A DNA stretch of 9,696 bases, from assembly GCA_030597345.1 (NCBI GenBank), contig JAUVSA010000058.1, positions 1-9,696 of the forward strand. Reading direction: 5' to 3'. The notes under the pieces were generated by a model that saw nothing but the letters and a program-made list of their open reading frames with translations, was not told the DNA's origin and ran no database searches. The stretch comes from Bacillota bacterium. GTDB taxonomy: Bacteria > Armatimonadota > Hebobacteria > Hebobacterales > Hebobacteraceae. Position 1 is the stretch's first letter; each line of letters starts with the position of its first letter. The position numbers were made by a program, and so were the translations under genes. Shown here piece after piece: positions 1-7,463 of this stretch.

Positions 1-1861
1 ACTTATCGCCCTCGAAAAATGGATCTTCAGCGATCGCTCCGCCCCACGCACCCCCCACGTCCACGAACCCGACGCCGAGCAGATTACCCGTGATCGGAAA
101 TCTGTACTCCACATTCATGATGGCCATCCGCGAGCCCACGAACCGGTCGGTGGTGTACCCCCGCAGGGACTCGTTCCCTCCGATCAAGAATTGCTCGAGA
201 TATGGCGCTTCTCCGGTCACGAGCCCACCCAGCAGCCGAATTGCCAGCACGTTCTTCGACCCCATTGGGAAGTACCGCCGGGTGTCCGTCGTATACTTGT
301 TGAAATCGACCCCGCCGAATACACCGGCAACCTCCGCCGAGAGCTGCGTGAATCCCCCGTGTCGCGGGTTGTAGTTGCTGTCCCGAGTATCGCTCGCCAC
401 CGCCAGCGTAACGCTCCGTACATCTCTCGCCTGAAACGCTTCCCCGGCCAGAAACGGCTCCTCTTCCTCTGTCAGACCGGAGATCGACACGTCATCGGAT
501 CGGAAGCGAAGGAAGACAGTCGTGCGGTCTGAAACCGGACGACTCAGCGTCATGTTGCCGCCGGTCCGACGTTCATCGTAGAGAATGCTCCGCCGATCAC
601 CTTCCTCGGGTGTGACGAATGCCTCCCGCACAATCAGCCGATTATACAGCCCTAGATTGAGCCTCGTCTCCGGCGTCATTATCCAGGGGTGCTGATACCC
701 CAGCTCATAACTCGTCCGCCCGCCGAATTCGCCCCGCAGGCTGGCGACTTGGCCCGTCCCGCCCAGGTTTGTCTTAACCAGGTCCACAAAGCCCACTAAG
801 CCCTGAACGGAAGCATACATGAGGCCGAATCCGGCATTCCCCGTCAGGCGCTTCTCCACCACTGTGACGATCACCACCACCTTGCCAGCCTCTTGACCCA
901 CATCGGCCTCGTGGCGAACAGTCTCGAAGTACCCGAGATTCATCAGCCGGGCCACGTCGCGGGATAGCTTCCGGCCGTTGTAGGTCTCCCCCGGCTTCGT
1001 GCGAATGTAGCGGCGAATCACGTACTCCTTGGTGCGCGTGTTCCCCACAATCCTAACGGCCTCGATTTCCCCCTCGGCAATCGTCAGCGTCAGCACGCCA
1101 TCCGCCCCCATGTGCTGGCTCACTACCATGGCCAGGTCGTACCTCTTCGCCTCGTAGAGCTTCTGAATCGCGTCCTTATCCCGCAGCAGCAGCGGCGCAT
1201 TGTAGACCTGCTCGGGCTTGGTCTCCATCACCTCCCTCAGTTCATCTCGGGTCAGTGCCCGGATCCCCTCGAACTGAACATCGCTGATGACAGGGTTCTC
1301 TTCTACCCGGAAGACTATGTGAACGCCGCCCTCCCCAATCTCTCGCTGGACTGCCACCCGTCGGAACCATCCCAGGCTTCCCACAGCCTCCCGATCCTGG
1401 TCCACCTGCTCTTCGGAAAACGTCCCCCCGACCTCGCTCGTTATCACACCCAGGATGTCTTCTCGAGGAATGTGCTGGTTGCCCTCTACCTCAACGCTGG
1501 CAATCGGAGGCGGGATTACAGCCTGAGACGGGACCTGCTCCCCGCCCGCCGCATCAGCTTCCACCTCGTCTCCGGAAGGGGCTTGCGACTCTGGAGATGT
1601 CTGGGGTTCTTCCCCCTCTTCCGTATCTCCCTCAGAGACCGATGGCACCAACAGCGCTGCCGGAGCATACTCTGTCCCGGTCCCATCTTCTGACGGTTCG
1701 TCTAATGCCAACTCTTCGGCAGCCTCTCGTTCGGCCGCGGCACTTGGCCCCCCAGCGCCTTCACTCGTGCCAGCAGACGAGGCCCCCATGCAGACGGTCC
1801 CCAAGACCGCCAGATAGAGGGTCATCAACAGTGCCAGTGTGAAGCAGAGAGAACGATGCAT
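1..1861 (-). CDS. Omp85/BamA-type outer membrane assembly protein (3' end cut by window edge)
   Basis: Outer-membrane beta-barrel insertase of the Omp85 superfamily; 620 residues are visible and the last barrel strands lie beyond base 1. Seen: a hydrophobic signal peptide (residues about 4-26), then an acidic, Ala/Pro/Glu-rich, probably disordered linker (about 30-118), then three POTRA-like units (about 120-190, 191-265, 266-338), each built around a V-x-(V/F)-x-G start and an (L)GYF/(L)GWF-type element in units 1 and 3. The barrel starts near 340 (GFGLMYAS). Two barrel hallmarks are present: the D-T-R-D...P-x-x-G motif (491-502) and the L6-loop motif GGNESLRGY (561-569). The start at 1861 is the second of two adjacent ATGs; the GGAGG at 1867-1871 is 5 nt from it but only 2 nt from the first (1864). 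It follows the sigma-factor gene by 91 nt and may share its transcript. With a TamB-like gene nearby it could act as BamA or as a TamA-like partner; three POTRAs do not decide (BamA of E. coli has five, TamA three). Confidence 0.93.
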   Translation of the reverse strand, partial: MHRSLCFTLALLMTLYLAVLGTVCMGASSAGTSEGAGGPSAAAEREAAEELALDEPSEDGTGTEYAPAALLVPSVSEGDTEEGEEPQTSPESQAPSGDEVEADAAGGEQVPSQAVIPPPIASVEVEGNQHIPREDILGVITSEVGGTFSEEQVDQDREAVGSLGWFRRVAVQREIGEGGVHIVFRVEENPVISDVQFEGIRALTRDELREVMETKPEQVYNAPLLLRDKDAIQKLYEAKRYDLAMVVSQHMGADGVLTLTIAEGEIEAVRIVGNTRTKEYVIRRYIRTKPGETYNGRKLSRDVARLMNLGYFETVRHEADVGQEAGKVVVIVTVVEKRLTGNAGFGLMYASVQGLVGFVDLVKTNLGGTGQVASLRGEFGGRTSYELGYQHPWIMTPETRLNLGLYNRLIVREAFVTPEEGDRRSILYDERRTGGNMTLSRPVSDRTTVFLRFRSDDVSISGLTEEEEPFLAGEAFQARDVRSVTLAVASDTRDSNYNPRHGGFTQLSAEVAGVFGGVDFNKYTTDTRRYFPMGSKNVLAIRLLGGLVTGEAPYLEQFLIGGNESLRGYTTDRFVGSRMAIMNVEYRFPITGNLLGVGFVDVGGAWGGAIAEDPFFEGDK

Positions 1862-1866
1862 CATGG

Positions 1867-1871
1867 CCTCC
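1867..1871 (-). promoter_or_regulatory. Shine-Dalgarno site of the Omp85 gene
   Basis: Reads GGAGG on the minus strand. It is 5 nt upstream of the ATG at 1861 and 2 nt upstream of the ATG at 1864, so it favours the second ATG as the true start of the tandem ATGATG. Confidence 0.7.
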
Positions 1872-1894
1872 GGCGTGAGATTCCCAGGTGGCGA

Positions 1895-1914
1895 CCCGGC
1901 CCTCCCCAGCCGGG
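1895..1914 (-). other. GC-rich inverted repeat in the sigma factor/Omp85 gap
   Basis: CCCGGC and GCCGGG arms (6 bp each, perfect) flank an 8-nt loop between the sigma-factor stop codon and the Omp85 ribosome-binding site. There is no T-run after it, so it is not a typical intrinsic terminator. It could slow or stabilise the transcript, or be chance in GC-rich DNA. Confidence 0.3.
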
Positions 1915-1952
1915 CCGCTTTCCGCCAGCCAGTAGCGCCCTGAGGGCCCCGC

Positions 1953-2537
1953 CTACTCCGAGAGGTAGGGGCTCAGGGCGTCCCGCAACTGAGCACGCGC
2001 CCGGAACAGGCGCGACTTCACCGCTTTCTCCGAACAGCCGAGAATACTCCCGATTTCCCGATAGGAAAGACCTTGCAGATCTCGCAGCAATATCAGGGTC
2101 CGAAAGTCCGGCCGCAGCGCCAGCAGGCATTTCTGCACCTCGCCGCCCAGCTCCTTCGCTTCTACCTGCTGCTGCGGCGCCGGCTGCCGGTCTTCGATCT
2201 CCCGCGGAACTTCCCCCTCCTCGCTTGTGACAGGACTGTCGAGGGAGAAAGAGTGCACGCGGCTGCGGTGACGCTGTTGCCGAAAGTAGTTCTTGCATAG
2301 ATTCAGTGCGATGCGATACAGCCACGTGTAAGGATGAGCATCCCCTCGGAACCGGTCGTACGCGCGAAGGGCGCGTACGAAAGTGTCAGAGGTCAGGTCG
2401 GCGGCATCCTCGTAGTCTCCCACGAGCCGGTACACGAGGTTGAAGATCTTCTGCTCGTACGCCTGGAAAAGCTCATCGAAGGCCTCGGTCACCGGATGGC
2501 CACCGTGCCCGCCGTCCTGAGCTGGACGATCGTCCAC
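1953..2537 (-). CDS. RpoE-like ECF RNA polymerase sigma factor
   Basis: Group-4 (extracytoplasmic function) sigma factor, which directs RNA polymerase to a small set of promoters, usually in answer to an envelope signal. The 194-residue product has only the two ECF core domains: sigma-2 (about 20-88), including the region 2.4-like stretch FRGDAHPYTWLYRIALN (63-79), which closely resembles that of E. coli RpoE; and sigma-4 (about 132-190) with the helix-turn-helix LSYREIGSILGCSEKAVKSR (157-176). An acidic, Gln/Pro-rich linker (about 100-130) joins them. I chose the GTG at 2537 because AGGTGG lies 6 nt upstream; a GTG at 2492 would give 179 residues and keep both domains. The open frame extends up to 2717 but there would overlap the end of tamB. 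It sits between tamB and the Omp85 gene, 149 nt after the former and 91 nt before the latter. No anti-sigma gene follows it, which is unusual for RpoE-like factors. Confidence 0.93.
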   Translation of the reverse strand: MDDRPAQDGGHGGHPVTEAFDELFQAYEQKIFNLVYRLVGDYEDAADLTSDTFVRALRAYDRFRGDAHPYTWLYRIALNLCKNYFRQQRHRSRVHSFSLDSPVTSEEGEVPREIEDRQPAPQQQVEAKELGGEVQKCLLALRPDFRTLILLRDLQGLSYREIGSILGCSEKAVKSRLFRARAQLRDALSPYLSE

Positions 2538-2543
2538 TGAGGC

Positions 2544-2549
2544 CCACCT
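2544..2549 (-). promoter_or_regulatory. Shine-Dalgarno site that selects the sigma-factor start
   Basis: AGGTGG on the minus strand, 6 nt before the GTG at 2537. It matches five of six bases of AGGAGG and is a slightly better site than the GGTGG in front of the alternative GTG at 2492. Confidence 0.5.
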
Positions 2550-2609
2550 GCTCGGCGCGTTCGTCCGCTCGCCCGCCGCCCTGCGACCACGGTCAACGTG
2601 ACCATTGGG

Positions 2610-2636
2610 TCGGACACTCGAGCAAGCAGGAAGTTC
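2610..2636 (-). promoter_or_regulatory. Candidate RpoE-type (ECF) promoter before the sigma-factor gene
   Basis: On the minus strand GAACTT (2636-2631) is followed after 16 nt by TCCGA (2614-2610). The E. coli sigma-E consensus is GGAACTT, about 16 nt, then TCTGA or TCTAA. Since the downstream gene encodes an RpoE-like sigma factor, this would be a self-activation promoter. Short motifs of this kind also occur by chance. Confidence 0.4.
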
Positions 2637-2643
2637 GGCGCTG

Positions 2644-2672
2644 AGTCTAGCACATTTGCCTGGCGGTCGCAA
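2644..2672 (-). promoter_or_regulatory. Candidate housekeeping promoter before the sigma-factor gene
   Basis: On the minus strand TTGCGA (2672-2667) and TAGACT (2649-2644) are separated by 17 nt, each matching four of six consensus bases. A TGC directly before the -10 element gives an extended -10. It lies entirely in the gap after the tamB stop codon, so the sigma factor need not depend on readthrough from tamB. Confidence 0.45.
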
Positions 2673-2686
2673 CCTGCCTCGCCTGT

Positions 2687-5600
2687 CTAGAACGACCGGA
2701 ACCCTCGCACCTCCCATCGCGTGCGATCCCGCTCGTCCACACTCCAGCCGATCGACAACAAGGGTGAGATAACCTCATACGTCACCCCCAGAGACCGCGT
2801 CCCCCCGGGGCCGCTGACTGGACTCGAGTAGGTGACCAGTACCCGACTGAACAATCGTTCCCCCAATCGCATCCGCACCGGGCCCTGCAGCGAAACGTCC
2901 AGCGATAGCCCAGTAGCGCCTGACCCGCCGCCGAGCGTTGGCAGCATCATGCCCGTGATCTCGCCCGTACCCCTCCCCCCTGCCGCTGGCTCCTGGATCA
3001 GCCCTTCGCTGCTCATCCCACCGCCCCTCGTCGGGGTCACCACCGGTCCCCACAGTAGTGCAACTGCAATTGCCGGGTCGAGGTAGGGAATCGTCGTCGC
3101 ATGCAACGGCATCGGAGGCAGCCGCTCCGCACCCTCTCCCTCGCCCAGACCTGTCTCCTCCATCGGGTACACTCGACCGGCCGGTCGCAGAGTGATGTGG
3201 TAATCTCCCACTCGCCCAACCGCTTCCGCGTTGGTGATCATGACCTCGAGTTCCCTGCCCCTCTCCCGCCGCACCTCCACCGTCCCCCTGCGCAGCGTCA
3301 GCACCGCGTTCGGAAAGGTGACCCGCGCATCTACGGCCCCCACGGCGCCGTCCAGCTCGTAGCTCTCCGCGCTGAGCTCGCCGCCGAGCTTCAGCCGTCC
3401 CGACGCGGGCCCGCTCACCTCCAGCAGGCCCAGGTCGACCACCACGTCAGTGGGAAGTTCTCGATCTCCGTTCGGCCCTTGCCCGCCTTGCTCAGCTGCG
3501 CCCACCAGCACCTCTATCTCCACCTTAGGGCCCAAAACCGCCTTGTCCGGTCCCATCAACGATCCCAGCTTCGGCACCACCACCGTGAGCTCCGACACCA
3601 CCACCGGATCACCCTCGTGAGTCTTCAGCAGCGCGGGCCGATTCCCGTAAAGCTGCTGCCCCATCTCCCGCGCCATGACAAACATCGAGGGCTGCAGAAT
3701 GCCCACCGTCTCCCCGAGCATGGACCATGCCGCCCGCTGTGCCCGCTCGGCGGCGCTGGCCGCCACATTCGTCAACCAGAGAGCACCGTCGAGCTTCATG
3801 CTCGCCAGCCCGGGCACGATCAGCTCGGCCGAATCGAACTCAAACGTAATGTCGAACTCGTTCTCCCGCCAGTCGGCCGGCGCCGGCCGCCCAAGGGCCA
3901 CTGCGCCCCCGATCTCAAGCGTCCCCGACCCCATTCTCACCTGGACGCCCGGCCCGGGCTCATCGCCCTCTGAACCGTCCCGATCTTCAAAGACAATCCT
4001 TCTGCCCTCAAAGTGCACATCCGCGTCGAAAAAGGCGGGCGCCATTCCCGGCACGAGCGTAACGCTGCCGTTCTTGACGTGCAGCTCCGCTCTCGGCGCC
4101 GTGATACGATCCGGACTGGACCGCCTGCTATCCGAATACAGCGGCAGCGCCGCGCTCCCAGTCGCCTCCATCCTTGGGCCGCCCGCCTGCGGTGGGTTGC
4201 TGAACCTGATCTCCCCAATCTTGAGAACGCCGTGCTGCACCGATAGCGGGCTGGCCATCGCCTGCTCTGCCTGGAACGGCCCCAGCCGCAGTTGATCCAC
4301 CCAAACACCTCCCCCCAGTATCGGCCTGTGGATCGGGCCGGTCACGTCGAAGTTGATGGTGGCTTGCCCCTCCAAATCGAGTGGATACCGCAGCCAGGGC
4401 CCCAGCAGGCTCAGGTCGAGGTACCCGAGGCTATCCACCACGAGAGAGATCTCTCCCTCGGGCGTTATCCCTCCGCTGATCTGAGCGTCTCCCATCTCAT
4501 CGCTCGCCACCAGGTTCGCCGTTGCCTCGCGCACCGGAAAGCCGCTCCCGCCCAGCCGTAGCCGGACCGCCACATCTCCCTCGATGCGGCCGATCTTTCT
4601 GCCAGCATAGCCAAGCCCCTCAAAGATCAGTCTATTTGCCCTGATCTGTGGCTCGCCGAACGGCCCTTCCACGCGCACCTCCGCCGTCAGCAGGCCGCTC
4701 AGAGGATGGGGGACTTTGGCGTAGGCGGCGAGCCATGGCGAGGTATCTCCGGCTTGGTGAAGACGCCAGACCGCCAGATACCCCGCCGCGTATAGCCTGC
4801 CCAGGTCGACATCGGCCAGCGTGAGCGTGATGTCGGTAGTGCGCGCGCGGAGATCCGCCTCTCCCGAGAACGAGATCGGGCCCGCCTCCATCCGCACTAC
4901 CCCCTCACCCACCCACACAACACCGTCCGCGAAACGGCCGGAGACCACAAACTCCTCCAGGCCCTCATCGTTCACGCCGAGCGACCCTGATTCTGCCCGA
5001 AACTCGATCTGAGGATCTTCCAGCGGTCCCGTGACTCTCGCGACTGCCGTTATCTCTCCCGCCAGCGTCACGCCATATCGCCGCCGCGCCGCGGGCGCAA
5101 TCCAAGACAAGTTCAGTGGATCGGCCGCGACCCCGAGGTTCAGGCCCGCTTGCGGATGGTAGCCTCCCGTCACTACCAGCCGCGTCCCGCGATCGCTCAG
5201 GAACATTTCCTCGATCGACAAGTGCCCTCTCTCATACCGCGCGACCAGCTGCCCGCTCTCGATGGGCCGGCCCGCCACCCTCAGCGACTTCAGCGTCAGC
5301 TTCAGTCTCAACCGAGGATCTACCGGGGTCCCCGATAGCTCGATCTCCCCATCGAGCCGCCCCTCCGGCACCGCCTCCGCATACTCCGGCGCAACCCAGT
5401 CCCCCAGTTGGGCCCCAGCTATCGCCAGTCTGCCCGATATCTGCGCTCGCCGCCACCCGGCCAGCCAGTTCGTCACCGCCAATGACTCGCTTCGGTATTC
5501 GCCCTCTCCCAATAGGAGGAGTAAATCAGACACCTGCAGCCTCAGTGGTGAGACGTCGATCCGCGCACGCAGCCCCCCCAGCGCTCTCCCCGCTACCACG

Positions 5601-7336
5601 CTCGGACCCAGTTCCACCCATCCCGTGCCCGTCAGCGCCCGCCGGTTCCCGCTGGCCTTTATCTCCCCGCCAACCATCCCACTCATCCCCTCGACACCGA
5701 TCACGCGACAGATCATCGAGAGATCGAGGGAGGAGAATCGCGCTTCGCCATCGAAAGCCCCGTCAAGAGACGGCTCTGCCGACAGCGACCCGCTTCCCAT
5801 TGGCCCGTCAAACGCACACCTCTCGAGTCTGATGCTCTCGCCGGCGATCTCGAATTCCCCCGAAACTCGTCCCACAGGCACTCCCCGCACCACCGCGTCT
5901 CGCATCTCGAAATGCCCGGAGATGGAGAGCTCCCCGTCGCTCGCGGCCTCCATCCTCACCGAACCACTCCCCTGCACCTCAGTGCCGTCCATTCCCACCA
6001 TCTGCGCGAGCAGGGACAGCGGAACATCCGTCAGGTCTATAGCTCCCTCGAACGTCGTCCCCCCTCTGCCCCACTCCACCGTCCCCTCGGCTTCCGCCCT
6101 CCGGGGGCTGCCATGCGCGCGAAGACCGGTCAGCTTCAGCCGGCCGCTCGAGTACTCGAACCTCCCCTTCAGATTGCTCCAGGGGACAGATCGGTACTCG
6201 ATCACCCGCACTGTCCCCTCCCCGGTCACCCGTACGTCGGACGCCGGCCCGTCCACATGAGCGGTGATCTGCAACGACCCCGGAACCGCCAGCCCGGCCG
6301 GCAGCGCCACCTCTGGAAACAAAGTCTGTATCTGGGGATATGTGATGCCCGCGACGGACACGTCCAGGTCGAGAGCTGGGCTCCCGAGGTCCTCGATAAT
6401 CCCTCGTACGCGGATCGGCGCCCCGGCCACCGCGCCCGAGACATCCACCAAGCGCACGTCGCTGTCGACGAAGCGCACCTGCCCGCTGACCTCCGTCACG
6501 GGTCGGCGCAGCCACGGGAAACTCACTTCCCCGCCTCTCACGTTCAGCGTCACGTCGTAGCTGATATTGGTCCCGCCAGGGCCCTGCCGCCCGAGAACTA
6601 CTTCGCCCTCGACATCGGTTCGGCCGCGGGCGACACCTAGCGCCCTCGTGGCCGGTAGTCGGGCGAGCGCGTAGGGAATGTCGAGATCGGAAATCGACCA
6701 CGAGAGCCGCGTCACCCCTGATTCCGCGTCGCTCTCCCCTTGTAGATCCAGGTCTCCAAGGGCACCGTCTGCTCCCAGCGCCTTCAGTGAAAAGGTCACC
6801 CTGCCGGGATTTGGCCATCGGACCCGCAGGTCCGCGCCCTCGATTACCGTGGAGATCCCCCCGCGCCCCCCGTCTACAAACACTAGACGGCCGCCCTCCA
6901 CCGCCAGCTCGCCGCGGAACCGCGACGGCTCCTTGGCCTGGCGGGCGAGCAGATCCGAGACGCTCAGTCTCCCGTCTGCGTCGCGCGTCAGGGTTAGCTC
7001 CGGCCGGATCAGCTTCACCTGGCGCACCTCTGGCGCACCAGAGAGGAGCCGCAGCCAGCTGCCGCCGCGCCCCACCCGGGCCGTCACCTCGGGCACTCTC
7101 AGCAGAGCCGAGCCGTCTCGGTTCCACACACCCACGTCGCGCAGCGCCAGCCGCCCGGAGAGAGTCACAGACGCCCCACCGATGGTAACCTCTCGGTCGA
7201 GCTGTCGCGACAACTCGCCCTCGATCCCCCTGCGCACATGCTCACCCAGCGGCCCAGCGCGCAGGATCACCAGCAGCGCAATGACTGGCAGTAGCAGGAG
7301 AGCCAGGTATGGGAACAGTCTGGTTAGCTTCCGCAT
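2687..7336 (-). CDS. tamB: TamB/DUF490-type translocation and assembly module protein
   Basis: Inner-membrane-anchored periplasmic protein of the TamB/AsmA-like superfamily, whose members form long lipid-binding beta-groove bridges between the membranes and work with an Omp85 partner. At 1549 residues it is longer than E. coli TamB (about 1260). Seen: an N-terminal membrane anchor (about 8-26), an AsmA-like segment (about 40-130), a long beta-rich middle, and a TamB_C domain at the end. The middle carries a recurring G-(P/T)-x-x-x-(P/V)-x-(I/L/V) motif at 363, 669, 770, 891 and 1000, spaced roughly 100-120 residues in its second half, as in other TamB proteins. The C-terminus shows LDPAIAVALLWG (1419-1430) at the place of the family's P-x-L...I-x-x-L-x-x-G helix, then strand pattern LGERLFSRVLVTYSSP (1491-1506), ending in a terminal Phe. 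The ATG at 7336 has only a weak ribosome-binding site. Identification as TamB family is firm; the symbol assumes function in an Omp85 pair. Confidence 0.9.
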   Translation of the reverse strand: MRKLTRLFPYLALLLLPVIALLVILRAGPLGEHVRRGIEGELSRQLDREVTIGGASVTLSGRLALRDVGVWNRDGSALLRVPEVTARVGRGGSWLRLLSGAPEVRQVKLIRPELTLTRDADGRLSVSDLLARQAKEPSRFRGELAVEGGRLVFVDGGRGGISTVIEGADLRVRWPNPGRVTFSLKALGADGALGDLDLQGESDAESGVTRLSWSISDLDIPYALARLPATRALGVARGRTDVEGEVVLGRQGPGGTNISYDVTLNVRGGEVSFPWLRRPVTEVSGQVRFVDSDVRLVDVSGAVAGAPIRVRGIIEDLGSPALDLDVSVAGITYPQIQTLFPEVALPAGLAVPGSLQITAHVDGPASDVRVTGEGTVRVIEYRSVPWSNLKGRFEYSSGRLKLTGLRAHGSPRRAEAEGTVEWGRGGTTFEGAIDLTDVPLSLLAQMVGMDGTEVQGSGSVRMEAASDGELSISGHFEMRDAVVRGVPVGRVSGEFEIAGESIRLERCAFDGPMGSGSLSAEPSLDGAFDGEARFSSLDLSMICRVIGVEGMSGMVGGEIKASGNRRALTGTGWVELGPSVVAGRALGGLRARIDVSPLRLQVSDLLLLLGEGEYRSESLAVTNWLAGWRRAQISGRLAIAGAQLGDWVAPEYAEAVPEGRLDGEIELSGTPVDPRLRLKLTLKSLRVAGRPIESGQLVARYERGHLSIEEMFLSDRGTRLVVTGGYHPQAGLNLGVAADPLNLSWIAPAARRRYGVTLAGEITAVARVTGPLEDPQIEFRAESGSLGVNDEGLEEFVVSGRFADGVVWVGEGVVRMEAGPISFSGEADLRARTTDITLTLADVDLGRLYAAGYLAVWRLHQAGDTSPWLAAYAKVPHPLSGLLTAEVRVEGPFGEPQIRANRLIFEGLGYAGRKIGRIEGDVAVRLRLGGSGFPVREATANLVASDEMGDAQISGGITPEGEISLVVDSLGYLDLSLLGPWLRYPLDLEGQATINFDVTGPIHRPILGGGVWVDQLRLGPFQAEQAMASPLSVQHGVLKIGEIRFSNPPQAGGPRMEATGSAALPLYSDSRRSSPDRITAPRAELHVKNGSVTLVPGMAPAFFDADVHFEGRRIVFEDRDGSEGDEPGPGVQVRMGSGTLEIGGAVALGRPAPADWRENEFDITFEFDSAELIVPGLASMKLDGALWLTNVAASAAERAQRAAWSMLGETVGILQPSMFVMAREMGQQLYGNRPALLKTHEGDPVVVSELTVVVPKLGSLMGPDKAVLGPKVEIEVLVGAAEQGGQGPNGDRELPTDVVVDLGLLEVSGPASGRLKLGGELSAESYELDGAVGAVDARVTFPNAVLTLRRGTVEVRRERGRELEVMITNAEAVGRVGDYHITLRPAGRVYPMEETGLGEGEGAERLPPMPLHATTIPYLDPAIAVALLWGPVVTPTRGGGMSSEGLIQEPAAGGRGTGEITGMMLPTLGGGSGATGLSLDVSLQGPVRMRLGERLFSRVLVTYSSPVSGPGGTRSLGVTYEVISPLLSIGWSVDERDRTRWEVRGFRSF

Positions 7337-7463
7337 CGACTCACGGTCCGTCCGACCGCTCGGTACCGACAGGCTTCAGCCTGTCGCCGCAGGCTAAAGC
7401 CTGCGCTACCCGTTCAGCGTCGGCGAGTTCCAGCAGAATATACCCCATTTCACTAGACCGACC
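7337..7463. other. lipA/tamB gap with possible weak promoter
   Basis: These 127 nt hold the paired palindromes described separately and, on the minus strand, a TATATT (7442-7437) that matches five of six bases of a -10 element. No good -35 lies at the right distance. If it is a promoter, the palindromes would be in the 5' leader of tamB. No terminator with a T-run is visible after lipA. Confidence 0.3.
7362..7410. repeat. Paired palindromes with closing stem (REP-like intergenic element)
   Basis: Two adjacent hairpins: 7367-7386 with 9-bp arms (CGACAGGCT / AGCCTGTCG) around TC, and 7388-7405 with 8-bp arms (CGCAGGCT / AGCCTGCG) around AA. Both share the core AGGCT-NN-AGCCT. GGTA (7362-7365) and TACC (7407-7410) can close them into a three-way, cloverleaf-like fold. 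The arrangement resembles repetitive extragenic palindromes and small non-autonomous elements. I recall similar AGGCT/AGCCT palindromes as being frequent in genomes of Armatimonadota, Planctomycetota and Acidobacteriota; only one copy is in this window, so its repetitive nature is inferred. Confidence 0.7.

Noticed and set aside
1112..1693. Plus-strand open frame (193 codons)
   Set aside because: Antisense to the Omp85 POTRA region, which is well supported; no independent coding evidence.
2538..2717. Extension of the sigma-factor frame up to an ATG at 2717
   Set aside because: The extra 60 residues are Arg/Pro/Gly-rich with no similarity to sigma factors, would overlap the end of tamB and include both candidate promoters.
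3101..3973. Long plus-strand open frame (290 codons) opposite tamB
   Set aside because: It is antisense to strongly supported TamB coding sequence, is rich in His, Arg, Pro and Gln as expected of a shadow frame in GC-rich DNA, and shows no domain or ribosome-binding site.
5262..6260. Long plus-strand open frame (332 codons) opposite tamB
   Set aside because: Its product is Ser/Pro/Arg-rich low-complexity sequence with no motif, which is what the complement of beta-rich TamB codons gives at this GC content.
5979..7127. Minus-strand open frame (382 codons) inside tamB in another frame
   Set aside because: Arg/Gly/Ala-rich with no recognisable motif; the TamB frame covers the same bases with clear family features at both ends.
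7367..7405. Intrinsic terminator after lipA
   Set aside because: The hairpins are stable but neither is followed by a T-run on either strand.
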